Shown: positions 42,101 through 53,372, counted from the stretch's first letter. The stretch is 64,000 bases of DNA from Ditylenchus dipsaci (GCA_004194705.1 SADC01000147.1:434001-498000), one strand, 5' to 3'. Translations and numbers: made by a program. Notes: generated from the sequence alone by a model not told the origin.

Positions 42101-43851
42101 AAATATACACTATATCGAGATCTACACTATATTGAGGGTACACTGTATCGAGAGTTGACTGTATACTCATTTACAAGTACAATATCAAGCAGTGTGATAC
42201 AAAATTAAAAAACTAGCCTGGTCTGGAGTACATCCTGACATCAGCTATCGTATCTATCTCGACCCTGACAGCTTTGGCAGTAGAGGCCACTTGTTTGTGG
42301 ACTTGAGTGTCACCCACAGTCTGCGCCGCTCTTTCTAGTGCTTCAGCTGCAGCTTTGGCTTGTTTCAGAGCTTCTGGGCCGCTTCTGTGGACTTGATGTC
42401 TGATAACATCTGCAATTGGATGGGTTCGAGAAATCAGGTAAGAGGATGGGTGATACCCTATTGACGTAGGTGGTCACTTCGGACAGCTTGTTGGTCAAGG
42501 CTTTGCTGCTCTCGGCTGTGTCTTTCTCTATTTTGTCCTTTAATATTGTAATTATAAAATAATGACTTAGTGGGAATAAATGTTTGAAAATGTTTGCTTG
42601 CAAATTTGACACAAAAACGGCTCTAGTGGAGAATCGGTTCCCATTTTGGCGTTGGTTCCCCTGTAGTTTATTTTTTAAAAATATGCGTTGGTTCCCTTAT
42701 TAAAGGGGGGGGGGGGACTTTTACGGCTAGTTTTTGACATCGACTGCTACTTCACATACTTTTTTCACATATTTTGTTTTCCTATCCCATATGTTTTTAC
42801 ACCGTTTTGTAGCTAAGTTATTTCTCTATCAATTGAGTGGTCAAAAACCCTGATTAAAATAATTTTCGATAAAATTACATAAAATATAAGGTAAAACTCC
42901 ACTAAAAACACCTAGCTAAAAAATCATGGTTTTTAGGGTGAGTTTGCTGTGATTTTCTTTAAAATTATTTTTAATCAAGGTGTCTGACCACTCAATTGAA
43001 AGAGAAAAATCTCAGCTACAAACGGTGTAAAAACATCTGAGATAGGAAAACAAAATATAATGAAAAAATGTGTGTGAAGTGAAGTAGCAGTCGATGTTAA
43101 AAAAGATGCCGTTGAAGTCCCCCTTTTTAATTTAATACGGTTGTACCCCAAAAGGAATCGAGCCGAAGTACATTTTTAAAATACAGTCGAAACTCGATAT
43201 AGTGTACAATTGATATAGTGTACCTTTCGATATAATGTACGCCTGAAGCCGGTCCCCAGGGTGTACACTACCGTATTTTCTCTATTAATTACCCCCTCAT
43301 AGGCACCCTGTATCTCAGCTCAAAAAAAACTATTTTTCAAATCTGTTTTTTGCGTTTTTTAATCACCACGAACTTAGTTTATTCCACTTTTTTGATTTTG
43401 GTTGAGCACCCCAAAATCTCAATATCAAAATAATTTTTTTTTTCGACTTTTCGGGGTTGAAAAATAATGGCCCCGGGGTAATTAATAGAGAAAATACGGT
43501 TATCGAGTTTCGACTGTAATTCCCAAACTTCAAACTTTCAAGGTAAAAAACTCACAAATTTCTTGCGCACATCTGAGTTGTTGAGCTGCCTGAGGCGCTC
43601 TTCCAGAGCTTTTTTGCTCTCCTAAAACTCCTATCCACTAAGAATGGTGAATTTTTAGAAAAATACCTGGAGCTCTTTATTCCTGGCCAATTCTCCTGGA
43701 CATTTCCAATCAACTTTTTAAAGAAATTTTTGTTGGGTTGTTGCTGTGGTTCCTGCTGAGTGCTGAAAGTTCTGAATCGGGCAGTGGATTCATAGCAACG
43801 CACATTTAACAACCTTCTACTAGCTGATATACCTAATCTGGAGGATTTCAT
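39154..43851 (-). CDS. TIMM44: TIMM44, mitochondrial import motor scaffold
   Basis: Matrix-side peripheral membrane protein that recruits mtHsp70 to the TIM23 channel. Ten exons: 43667-43851, 43556-43621, 42457-42537, 42218-42409, 41913-41981, 40567-40652, 40420-40512, 39974-40139, 39325-39538, 39154-39273. Start ATG 43851 opens MKSSRLGISASRRLLNVRCY, a basic mitochondrial presequence; then NKNFFKKLIGNVQE, ESKKALEERLRQLNNSDVR, a charged coiled-coil region, YSRPEELRMRS, LHKDSRWYAGWNSF, DWKMRYDESDNVAVRMLRSV, EVLTEIAKIDPSFNKIEWL, KMMEQGPVLVITFQ, VKNSEGKVIEGDQ and VWVMCRDMEEYNPQMAWKLL, the complete Tim44 C-terminal domain. The intron 41982-42217 appears to use a GC donor. One-base frame breaks at about 43697, 42375, exon 41913-41981 and near 39974 look like assembly errors. 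Intron 40653-41912 carries a transposon. Confidence 0.95.
39616..39714. mobile_element. Short family A element, block GCTCACCCGGGTGAG
   Basis: TACCGTAATTTCTCTAGTA followed by the palindrome GCTCACCCGGGTGAGTTA, a G-run and a degenerate right end CCTACGGTA. In a TIMM44 intron. Confidence 0.65.
40672..41406. mobile_element. 735-bp DNA transposon in TIMM44 intron with ORF remnant
   Basis: TIRs of about 65 bp: GGCCCTATATGAAATCCGTA at the left and the complement of GGCCCTATATTAGATCC at the right, both continuing TACTCAAATTTTGCCTTGGT and CCCCTGTTGTTTTTTT. Flanks share AAATGT. Unlike the other elements here it contains protein-like sequence on minus. Confidence 0.7.
40873..41324 (-). pseudogene. Transposase-like ORF remnant with zinc-ribbon-like cysteines
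   Basis: Two overlapping minus frames (41324-41061, then 41064-40873) join at a one-base shift: ESTLDLDASTLRLQNIFRLN, then DGLIDNNKTCIKCGKAMNIA, SCVVHHPNILCPMKQKQSFV. A CxxCG pair plus two further cysteines, enclosed in TIRs, recalls the N-terminal zinc ribbon of Merlin/IS1595-type transposases. No DDE catalytic region is present within the element. The assignment is tentative; another zinc-finger transposase is possible. Confidence 0.35.
41994..42163. mobile_element. Family B element, word ACACTATATCGAGG
   Basis: TACAGTCAACTCTCGATACA and TATCGAGAGTTGACTGTA ends with TA flanks. TACACTATATCGAG occurs three times inside. Sits in the GC-AG intron of TIMM44. Confidence 0.85.
42640..43135. mobile_element. 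MITE with ~170-bp arms in TIMM44 intron
   Basis: Arms contain ACATCGACTGCTACTTCACA, ATATTTTGTTTTCCTATC, TTTTTACACCGTTTTGTAGC and CAATTGAGTGGTCA with complements at 42960-43115. The left flank has two GCGTTGGTTCCC core copies and a 13-G run. Confidence 0.75.
43182..43518. mobile_element. Family B element, word GATATAGTGTAC, with family A inserted
   Basis: TACAGTCGAAACTCGATATA at the left and TATCGAGTTTCGACTGTA at the right, with GATATAGTGTAC repeated. A family A copy (43269-43502; TACCGTATTTTCTCTATT ... AATAGAGAAAATACGG, block AATTACCCC) splits it at a TA. Confidence 0.85.
43269..43502. mobile_element. Family A element, block AATTACCCC
   Basis: Nested inside the family B element. Inner pair TTAATTACCCC / GGGGTAATTAA; interior TTAATCACCACGAACTTAG, TTGAGCACCCCAAAATCTCA in common with 37379-37640 and 56553-56803. 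Confidence 0.85.
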
Positions 43852-44208
43852 CAACCTCGGTATTTACGGAAAAAAGAAATGTTAATTTATTTTTAAAATA
43901 TTGCAAATCTAGATGTTTTTCGAAATTTCTAGCTTTTCGTAGCATTTTACACGTCAGATTTTAGATTGGCGCTAATTTGAAAATTTTAAACTACTGCGAC
44001 TGCTGCCGTGAAAGTTACGCCAATGGAAAAGACACTGTTCTCGACTAAAAGCTAAAATTTCTTGTAAGAAATTTGTTTGAAGAAGCACATCTATCACTAA
44101 AAGAGGTTCAAAATGTGACTCAGAACAAATTTCTAGATCTGTTTTTGAAATATTGGTTATGGGATTATGTTTCGAAATAGTCAGGATTATTGTATTGGGG
44201 TATTTACT
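43852..44208. other. TIMM44 upstream region
   Basis: AT-rich, no upstream exon, no TIR element recognised. Confidence 0.35.
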
Positions 44209-44760
44209 TTAGAAAAATACTCATCTCTAATTTCTATACTTCTCCGAAAGGATTTATTAGCAATTTCATACCCTCTCTATTTTATATACCTCACCAGAGG
44301 GTAGGTTGTAAAATTTTATATGTGGTATAGAATTAAAGATTTTGCCGTTTTTCAGTTCTAAAAATAAACCATCCATCATAGGTGAATTTGGTTTGATAAG
44401 ACCAAAATTCCTATTTCACCCACTCGAACCCCAAAACTGGGGTAGGTATCACCTGACCAAGTGGAGATCCACCTGGATTTCCTAAAAATTAAAATTTAGT
44501 CAAATTTAAAAACAAACCTTTTTCTGAAGTGAAATTTTGAGGCGAACTGTTGGCTAATACCAAGTTTACGGTTTCACCCACCCGACCCTTGAAGCCTCGG
44601 GTGGGTGAAACTACAGGCCGACGTAGGTACCAGCTTACCTAAGCTCTTAACAGTTTTACACGACTGTTGCAAAGATCCTACGTGAACTTGGAGATTTCCG
44701 AGGGTTAGGGTCGTAAAATTAGGAAATCGTCATGGCAAGGGTCTATCTAGTCACTTTTTT
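44209..44760. repeat. Block X, copy 1
   Basis: Begins AAAAATACTCATCTCTAATT and ends CTAGTCACTTTTTTGGGC. It contains inverted TTTCACCCACTCGA / TCGGGTGGGTGAAA words and CAAGTGGAGATCC. Nearly identical to 48507-49060 inside the 48249-49297 element. Confidence 0.85.
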
Positions 44761-45007
44761 GGGCACACCCTGTACTTGATTGTGTGATATAATTTTAATA
44801 ATGCATTCGTTATTATCAAGCGGCCAAATGCCCTTCTAACTCTCTCAGCTAATTTTTTAAGCCATTATAAGGTGGAAAATGCCATTGTAAACTCAAAATC
44901 ATGTCAAAAAAACGGAATAGTTTATTTGGCACAAGATACAAGGTAGCAAATAAGTGACGATAAAAAGGAAGGCTGCAAAGCGAGGAATGATTTTACCAAT
45001 TACATGG

Positions 45008-47771
45008 CTACAGTAGTATTTTTATGTTTGCTTGCGTTATAAAGGCTTTTTTCTCGTCATCATCTCCACGAACTCTGTAATCAAAAAATATCATTTTATT
45101 TTTTCAGCAAGTAAAAAAATCACCGTTGAAATTGATTTTTCCGTCGTTGTTTACATCCACCTGCAAAAAAGGTAATTAAAGAAGCGATTGAATCAAATTT
45201 GTACCACTAATTTTTTGAATTTTCTTCACATTACAATAAAATGACTCCATATCAATCAGTTTTCTCCGATTCTGACTACCTAGTCTACTTTAGGTCATAT
45301 AAAGCGACTCGCTACAAAAAATTTAACGATATTTGCCTTGGTGTATCTGTTGTTTTTTAAAACTAGCTTAGTTCACCCTGTAAAAATTTAAAAAAAATCG
45401 TTTTTCGACACGTGGAGTGCCGAATGTAGTCAGGGTAGCATTTTGTTCAAATTTCATGCAGATAATGAATCTGCAAAAAAAAATCAAAAAAAAATTCCCC
45501 TCGGCAGAACACTTCCCTCTTGAAGATAGGTCCCCTTTTCCGAGCTAACGAAAAATATTGAAATAGCGAATTTTCCGTTAATTCAAATCTTTGTTTTCCT
45601 GAGCAGAATTTGAAATTTGACAATAATTTTCAAATTTCAAGAGCAGTTTTAAAAGCAAATTGACCACGCTAAGCATGAATCCGATGTCAGGATCTCAGGT
45701 TTGTGAAGCAAAAAAAGTTTTCAGTCAAAATATTTTTCGAACCTATTTTTTTTATTTTTTAGCGACTTCTTAACGCTTTGAAGTCCCTCTATATTTTTAG
45801 ATTAAAGCATTTTCTGGTGCAGTTTTTTCCACTCTTTCGAATGGTAGAACACACGTGATTTTGCATATTCGAGAAAAAACATTCTTTTCTGCTTCTTTTA
45901 GCCAAAATCTAGCATCCTATTGCGGAAGGTCCCATTATTTCAAAAAAAGCCGATCTTCTCTTCTTTTTTAAGCCCTATCAACCATATTGTGCTCTCAAGA
46001 ATAAATATTGATCGTTGCAACGAAGGCAAATATTAATAGTATCTCTGAAAAAAGGATTTATCTTCAAGAGGGAAGTATTTCATTAGGGGGAAACCCTTTT
46101 TTGATATTCTTTGCAGATCGTTATCTGCGTGAAGTTCTGAACAGAACGCTACCCTGACTACGCTCGGCACTCCGCGTGTTAAGCAACATAGAAACATCAA
46201 CGAATTGTTTTTAAATTTTAACAAGGATACTAAGCTGTTTTCCGAGACAAATTTTGGAAAATCGACATAAATTTGTTAGCGAGGCACGTTTATCTCGGCC
46301 AAAAATTTTGGCCAAAATTTAACCATAAAGCACTCCAAAACTTCTTGATAGAACATGTCCTTGATTCAGCTCTATGCGAAAAATCGCAGGGAACGATTTT
46401 CGCGGAGTATTTAGGATAGATAGTTGGATTGCGAATTTATTAGATGGCAAGGCAGAGCAATAGTAAACATTTAAAGAAAGCTCGAAAGAATATGAACTTA
46501 AAAATAATAATTTTTATGACAAAAAAAGATTGACCCATTTAAAAGATCAACCCATCCTGTACTCATATAAAACGTCTCATTTAAACTTCTTTTATTTCTG
46601 AATTTGAAAAAACTAGCCAAAAATTTCCCATGATTTTCTGAATCAGAAAAAAGCCCATTTTTTCTGAGTTAGATTTTACCCGTCGTTATCTGTAGCGTTT
46701 CTCGTATATTATACGAGAAATTATACAGTTATAAAACCCGAGGTTAAATCTAACTCAGAAAACTCAGGTTAAATCTGACTTAGAAAAATGGGTGTTTTTT
46801 TCTGAGTCAGAAAAATAAAAGTCTAAATGGAGGCATGTTATATATTTTCATATAACCCGATTTTAGCTTTCTAACAAAACTTTCAGACTTCTGTAAGAAA
46901 ATTTTCAATGTAAAATTTTATCCAAAACAAACTGACATGTTTGTAAATGGCGTTGATTTCCCCGTCAGTGAGTGTGTGACCCATTCTCTGGAAAGCTGTC
47001 CTCAGCTCTGACCTCTTTATTTGACCATCTCCATCTACATCCAACTCCTCAAACACTGCTTTCAGAGAGAGTGACAGAGGATTGGCCCTGGCTATGGTCA
47101 GGAACTCTCTGAAGTCGATGTTACCGTCCTGGTCCTGGTCGGCTGCGTTGAACATGGCTGTTAGTTCATCTTCTGTCGGTGATTGACCCATTTTGATCTG
47201 CAAAATTAGAAATGCGGATTAAAAAAATATACCGGAGAAAATTTCAAATCGTTGTAAAAAATTGCAATTTTTCTTAATTTTTCTTGGTGCTCCATAAAAA
47301 GTACATTTTCTGGTTACTTTTTTATTTTGAAATACCCCAACAGGCAAAATGTCGTAAGGAATCTTAATTTAAGTACAAAATTTAGAAAAAGAGCTTACTT
47401 TTCGAAATTACGCCGAATGTTTAAATCTTTATGAAAATTTCGGGACTACTCGGTATTAGTAAATCTAGTTTTTAAATTTGTATGTAAATTTTTTCTTTAT
47501 TCTAATGTATCTTTATAGACTTCCTGTCAAAATTTGTCCTAAAATCTGTCTCTTGCCAACAGGGAATAGAACAGTTTAATTGGCGAAAAAGTGAAAAGTG
47601 GCGAAATTAGCTATGGTTCGAATTCCACTGAAACTTTCAATTTTTTATGAAAAATTTGCTTACCATAACTGCTTTCAGTTCATTCTTCTGGATGTAGCCA
47701 TCGCCGTTGAGGTCGAACTCGTGGAAAATGCCTCTAAGATCCTCTTCCTTGATCTCACCCACGTCATTTAG
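45008..47771 (-). CDS. Calmodulin-like protein, four EF-hands
   Basis: Calcium sensor of the calmodulin/troponin-C superfamily. Exons on minus: 47664-47771, 46937-47197, 45124-45160, 45008-45074. EF loops: DLNGDGYIQKNE, DQDQDGNIDFRE, DVDGDGQIKRSE, DVNNDGKINFNE (split between the last two exons); each keeps acidic positions 1, 3, 5 and Glu 12, so all four should bind Ca2+. Linkers KMGQSPTEDELTAMF and RMGHTLTDGEINAIY follow calmodulin spacing, but identity to calmodulin is clearly partial and the tail after EFVEMMTRKK runs on as AFITQANIKILL. The exon holding the start codon was not found; the first exon seen begins LNDVGEIKEEDLRGIF in phase 0. The last two exons recur at 50098-50251. Confidence 0.88.
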
Positions 47772-48127
47772 CTAAACCGACTTTATTAAATAATTTCGGA
47801 CTTTATGAATGCAGGATATACTCTAGGCTAATTTCAAATATAGACCAACATACATTCTGGTTAGCCGCCTGTTGATTCCACCTTTAGACTTCTTGCCCAG
47901 ACATGCTCCATAAGTGAGTTGGTGAAGTGGGCAAGCGGGTGGTAGTTGCAACGAAATGTAGTATTTGATCAGCAATTTAGACTGAAATCCTCAAAATAAT
48001 CCTTCCATAAAAACAGATTTAGAGGCGATCATTTGGATATTCGTTGAGGTTAGCACCCCGAAACTCGGCAGTGGGCGGGGTAAGAGCCCTAGAGGGTCAA
48101 GTTTTTGACACACCCTGTATTTTTACT

Positions 48128-48200
48128 CAAGGGTTGATACAGTCGAGACTTGATATTTGGACACTCTCTCAAGTTTATTCCCGCCTAGGGTACGACGATT
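48128..48200 (+). mobile_element. Family B terminal fragment
   Basis: TACAGTCGAGACTTGATATT followed by TGGACACTCTC; no right end recognised. Confidence 0.4.
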
Positions 48201-48248
48201 TTCCGAAAAAATTTGTTTTAATTGTGTTAAGACAGTGGAGTGAAAATT

Positions 48249-49297
48249 AGGCTTGGGCTGGATGTGGGATAATTATCTCATTTTCGGACATGTGAATCTC
48301 CATTCACCGCAAAAATAGCATTTTCCATAAAAACGTAAAAAGCAAGCATGGGTTTTTACCCACCACTTTCTTCTAAAAATGCAATAAAAAATTAGAGTTA
48401 CTCATCAAAAGTGGCAATTAATTTTTGGACTGAAAAAACAACAGGGGGATTAAGGCAGTTTTTTTGAATTTTACGCAAAAATTTGCCAATAATTTGCCGA
48501 AAAATACTCATCTCTAATTTCTATACTTCTCCTAAAGGATCAATTAGCGATTTCATACCCCTCTCTATTTTTATATACCTCACCAGAGGGTAGGTTGTAA
48601 AATTGGTATGGTATGTGGTATAGAATTAAAGATTTTGCCGTTTTTCAGTTCTAAAAATAAACCATCCCATCATAGGTGAATTGGGTTTGATAAGACCAAA
48701 ATTCCTATTTCACCCACTCGAACCCCAAAACTGGGGTAGGTACCACCTGACAAGTGGAGATCCACCTGGATTTCCTAAAAATTGAAATTTAGTCAAATTT
48801 AAAAACAAACCACTTTTCTGAAGTGAAATTTTGAGGCGAACTGTTGGCTAATACCAAGTTTGCGGTTTCACCCACCCGACCCTTGAGGCCTCGGGTGGGT
48901 GAAACCACAAGGCCAACGTAGGTACCAGCTTACCTAAGCTCTTAACAGTTTTACACGACTGTTGCAAAGATCCTACGTGAACTTGGAGATTTCCGAGGGT
49001 TAGGGTCGTAAAATTAGGAAATCGTCATGGCAAGGGTCTACCTAGTCACTTTTTTGGGCAAATTTTTGCGTAAAATTCAAAAAAACTGCCTTGGTCCCCC
49101 CTGTTGTTTTTTCAGTCCAAAAAAATTAATTGCCACTTTTGATGAGTAACTCTCATTTTTTATTGCATTTTAGAAGAAAGTGGTGGGTAAAAACCCATGC
49201 TTGCTTTTTACGTTTTTGCGAAAAATGCTATTTTTGCGGTGAATGGAGATTCACATGTCCGAAAATGGGATAATTATCCAAATCCAGCCAAGCCTAG
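48249..49297. mobile_element. 1.05-kb TIR element with 8-bp duplication, carrying block X
   Basis: Ends TAGGCTTGGGCTGGAT and ATCCAGCCAAGCCTA with about 250-bp arms (GACATGTGAATCTCCATTCA, AAACCCATGCTTGCTTTTTA in complement). GTGAAAAT flanks both ends, an 8-bp target duplication. The CAACAGGGGGATTAAGGCAG / CTTGGTCCCCCTGTTG core closes each arm, and block X (48507-49060) fills the centre. Confidence 0.85.
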
Positions 49298-49790
49298 TGA
49301 AAATCATGAAAAATCATAAGAATTCCAATTTTTCCGATAGTTCTTCCAAATAACTAACAGCTTTGGCATTTTAAAAACAAAACTACTTTAAGCAAGGTGG
49401 TGTGTACACTAGTGTGTACACACCACCTTGCTTAAAATGGTCGAAATAATGTTTTTAAACCTATTAGCATCCAAAAGTACAAACAATATGTTTTACACCC
49501 TGGTCGAGTATTTTCGAAAATTTTTTGGCCAAAAATTACCAAATCATGGTACCCCCTTTCTGTACGTTATAAAGACTTTTTGGTTCGGACCCGAGGCAGA
49601 AACAAACTAGATGTTTGCACTGTGTATAAATTTGACCGTAAGGAGAGGAATAGTTCATCAGCCTCTGCTCTTACCAATTCACCGGAAATAAGTTATAAAA
49701 TATTAAAAAAACCATCACAAGCAGTGAAAAGAAAAATGCTCACCCTTTTCCAACTTTTCAAGGTAACAATAATAGCAGACTTGGAGATTT
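49245..49790. repeat. Block S, copy 1
   Basis: From CATGTCCGAAAATGGGATAA through the hairpin, TGGTCGAGTATTTTCGAAAA and AAAAATGCTCACCC to about 49770. Copy 2 is 50560-51060, differing mostly in homopolymer lengths. Confidence 0.85.
49393..49436. repeat. Perfect 44-bp hairpin
   Basis: TAAGCAAGGTGGTGTGTACA, then CTAG, then the exact complement. An identical hairpin is at 50694-50737 in the duplicated block. Confidence 0.9.
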
Positions 49791-50557
49791 CCGAGGGTTA
49801 GGGTCGTAAAATTAGGAAATCGTCATGGCAAGGGTCTATCTAGTCACTTTTTGGGCACACCCTGTACTTGATTGTGTGATATAATTTAATAATGCATTCG
49901 TTATTATCAAGCGGCCAAAATGCCCTTCTAACTCTCTCAGCTAATTTTTAAAGCCATTATAAGGTGGAAAATGCCATTGTAAACTCAAAATCATGTCAAA
50001 AAAACGGAATAGTTTATTTGGCACAAGATACAAGGTAGCAAATAAGTGACGATAAAAAGGAAGGCTCAAAGCGAGGAATGATTTACCAATTACATGGCTA
50101 CAGTAGTATTTTTATGTTTGCTTGCGTTATAAAGGCTTTTTTCTCGTCATCATCTCCACGAACTCTGTAATCAAAAAATATCATTTTATTTTTTCAGCAA
50201 GTAAAAAAAATCACCGTTGAAATTGATTTTTCCGTCGTTGTTTACATCCACCTGCAAAAAAGGTAATTAAAGAAGCGATTGAATCAAATTTGTACCACTA
50301 ATTTTTTGAATTTTCTTCACATTACAATAAAATGACTCCATATCAATCAGTTTTCTCCGATTCTGACTACCTAGTCTACTTTAGGTCATATAAAGCGACT
50401 CGCTAAAAAAAATTAACGATATTTGCCTTGGTGTATCTGTTGTTTTAAACTAGCTTAGTTCACCCTGTAAAAAATTTAAAAAAAATCGTTTTTCGACACG
50501 TGGAGTGCCGAATGTAGTCAGGGTAGCATTTGTTCAAAATTTCATTCAAAATTTCAT
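49778..50557. repeat. Block A, copy 2 (duplicate of 44684-45465)
   Basis: About 780 bp from ACTTGGAGATTTCCGAGGGT to the GGGTAGCATTTGTTC junction, including the last two calmodulin-like exons. Copy 1 lies at the calmodulin-like gene itself. Differences are mainly one-base indels. Confidence 0.9.
50098..50251 (-). pseudogene. Duplicated last two exons of the calmodulin-like gene
   Basis: Exons 50215-50251 and 50098-50164 encode VDVNNDGKINFN and EFVEMMTRKK again, with the same intron. They lie about 2.3 kb upstream of the gene's first recognised exon, in the same orientation. Without the first three EF-hands they cannot make the protein alone. Confidence 0.85.
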
Positions 50558-50559
50558 GT

Positions 50560-51060
50560 CCGAAAATGGGATAATTATCCAAATCCAGCCCAAGCCTAGT
50601 GAAAATCATGAAAAATCATAAGAATTTCCAATTTTTCCGATAGTTCTTCCAAATAACTAACAGCTTTTGGCATTTTAAAAACAAAACTACTTTAAGCAAG
50701 GTGGTGTGTACACTAGTGTGTACACACCACCTTGCTTAAAATGGTCGAAATAATGTTTTTTAAACCTATTAGCATCCAAAAGTACAAACAATATGTTTTA
50801 CACCCTGGTCGAGTATTTTCGAAAATTTTTGGCCAAAAATTACCAAATCATGGTACCCCTTTCTGTACGTTATAAAGACTTTTTGGTTCGGACCCGAGGC
50901 AGAAACAAACAGATGTTTTGCACTGTGTATAAATTTGACCGTAAGGAGAGGAATAGTTCATCAGCCTCTCTCTTACCATTCACCGGAAATAAGTTATAAA
51001 ATATAAAAAAACATCACAAGCAGTGAAAGAAAAATGCTCACCCTTTCCAACTTTCAAGGT
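50560..51060. repeat. Block S, copy 2
   Basis: Begins with the last about 50 bases of the 48249-49297 element, then GTGAAAATCATGAAAAATCA and the 44-bp hairpin. After 51060 the two copies diverge into unrelated sequence. Confidence 0.85.
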
Positions 51061-51443
51061 AACAATAATAGCAATAACACAAAGGGGCAAGAGCAAAAGT
51101 AAAATACAAAAAAGAGTGTTTCAATCTTTTCCAGCTCCACCACCACCCAATTGATTGTCCTTGGCTGAGGGCAGAAAACAAAACAAAAATAAATCGAATC
51201 AAAATTAAGAGGGGTGGTTGGAGGTAAGGAACAAGTTTGTGTATTGAGATGCTCTTGGGTGCGACTACAAATAGAACAGAAGTAAGGAGAGGAATAGTTG
51301 AGAAGGTTACTTAGAACTTTTTTTTCGACTTTGGTTTTGCGTGAAAAGGAAGAAATAAGCCAAATAAAAATTTTAAAAACAGTTTGTGGAAAAAAATTTG
51401 AAATCTTAAAAAAACTAAAGTTAATGTCAAATTTCACATTCCA

Positions 51444-51541
51444 CTCAAGACAACAAACATTTGATTTTAAAAATCGAAAGTTCCAACTACATAAGGTTTT
51501 TTAAAAATCGAAAGTTTTCCTATGAATGTTTGTTATCTTGA
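51444..51541. repeat. Hairpin with internal direct repeat
   Basis: ACTCAAGACAACAAACATT pairs with AATGTTTGTTATCTTGAGT; between them AAAAATCGAAAGTT occurs twice in direct orientation. Confidence 0.65.
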
Positions 51542-51724
51542 GTGAAATTGAAAATTGACACTGAATTTTTAATTAAAGAGCATTTGTGCAAGCAAATCGA
51601 CTATGCTAACCATGAATACGGTGTTATAATTTAGGATTTGCCTAGTGGAGAAAACAATCTCCACTTATTTAATCATTTTGACTAATGTTTTTTGTAGTAA
51701 AAGTCGCTGTTCTAAAAAAGTCTG

Positions 51725-51935
51725 CCGCCGTAAAAAAATTTCGACGCTACTATGATATACCTTCACCCCCCCCCCAAAAGCTACTTTGATATACCTACCT
51801 CAATAATTTTTCAGTACCCAAAAATGATACCTTTTTTTGAAAGATACTGGAATTGTACGGGTTGTCTCTGAGCCTAGTGCCTAAGCCTAATTCCTAAGCT
51901 TAAAAAATATTGGGCGGGGGGAGGTATATCGTAGT
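51725..51935. mobile_element. Family D element with family E core
   Basis: TTCGACGCTACTATGATATA with a C-run at the left; GGGGGGAGGTATATCGTAGT AGCGCC at the right. The middle has CCTAGTGCCTAAGCCTAATT. Confidence 0.75.
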
Positions 51936-52332
51936 AGCGCCCAATTTTGTTGGTTCGATCTCACCTTGAGCCCGACCACCTTTTGGATGTTTATTTCTCT
52001 TTTCAGAAAAATTTCGAAGATATAGTACGCTCAGATTTCAGAAAGTTACCGAGAAGGAACCGTCCCGGGTGTCATTTTTTGAAGACCCTATCGCGGGAAC
52101 TTATTATTGCATATTCTTGTAGAGCATTTAGGGCTTCTGAATGAAACTGCCCTGGAGGCGATATTACCACAAAAAGTGGTAACAACACTCGAATCAAAGT
52201 TATGAAATGACCATGATACGGGTATTATGATTTTTGTTGGACATTTTCTACCAACTTCTTTTTTCACAATGTCTTATCTCCAAGTTGTTTGCATTTTGTA
52301 ATCAAAATAACCGCTGGAATCTGGCAAACATA
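51936..52332. other. No recognised gene
   Basis: An open plus frame (51947-52144) shows no family match and no splice context. Nothing else recognised. Confidence 0.35.
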
Positions 52333-53091
52333 TACCGTATTTCCTCTAATAGGCCCACATGCTCTAAGCCAAGCCATTAACTCAAGAGCAGTCAAAAAAA
52401 TAAGCCCATATGTTCTAAAATCCCCACCCTCTTTTGAGAAAAAATCGTGTTTACTGAAGTCCTCATATTAGATTTACGCAATTAAGCGTGTTAGTGCTAG
52501 GATAAGACTTAGTTCATGCAGTGTGTAAGTCAAATAGTCCAAAAGCGTAAAAGTTAGGGTAAAGTTTGGTTTAATTAATTGTTCTGATTCCATTTTTGAC
52601 TTGCTCGATTTTCGACATTTATTTATCTTATCCTCAATTTTTGACTCGATTTTTGACATCTTTGACTAATTCTAAACTTGCTACTTCCACCTGCTTTTTG
52701 CTTGAAAAATTTTAGTCTGTCGAATAAGCTCTGAGCTTATGTGAAGCTTTAAATTTTTCGTCATCGCTTTCGGATTCCACCACATTACAAAATTAATGCA
52801 AAGTTGAATCACCAAAATTATTACACAAAACCAGAAGCAAACACAGATAAATAAATTGTGCATAAGAAAGACGTACTATTTCTCGGTGTTACCAGAAATT
52901 AAAAATTATTTTTAGATAAAATTTTTGGGGGCCGGCTTATTAGGAGAGATCGGCTAATTAGATTAAATACGGTAGTTTGTTTTGCCAAAATGTTGGTAAG
53001 AATATAAGTCAACATGCTGCAATAAGCCCACATACTGAAGGCCAGTCAAAAAACCCCCGCATGTTGGCCTATTAGAGAAAGTACGGGAAAA
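52333..53091. mobile_element. Family A element, block AGGCCCACATG
   Basis: TACCGTATTTCCTCTAATAG at the left; two right-end-like sequences, CTAATTAGATTAAATACGGTA (52974) and GCCTATTAGAGAAAGTACGG (53091). Inner pairs AGGCCCACATG / GCATGTTGGCCT. Interior rich in TTTTTGACT words in both orientations. Confidence 0.7.
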
Positions 53092-53104
53092 AACTTATGA
53101 AAAA

Positions 53105-53372
53105 GTAAAATCAAGTCAAGTAACAGAATTTTAAAGAGATTAGGTCAAGTAAAACGCTGCTATGTGACTTGGTGTTGCTGGTCTTAAACTTTTTTTATAT
53201 AAACTTATTGTGTTTATTTCTTAAAATTTTTGCTAGATTCTAGTGGTTATTCCGGTTAAAGAAGTCTGTAAGTTTATATAAGAAAATTGAAGGCCAGCAA
53301 AACCAAGTCACATAGCAGCGTTTTACCTGACCTAATCTCTGTAAAACTCTGTTACTTGTTACTGCCTTGTAT
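53105..53372. mobile_element. Inverted-repeat element, ~95-bp arms
   Basis: AAGTAACAGAATTTTAAAGA, AACGCTGCTATGTGACTTGG at the left and complements at 53272-53372. Confidence 0.75.

Noticed and set aside
47820..47980. Minus ORFs reading YGACLGKKSKGGINRR or PLAHFTNSLMEHVWARS upstream of the calmodulin-like gene
   Set aside because: Two frames are equally open, neither joins the first EF-hand exon in phase, and no family is recognised.
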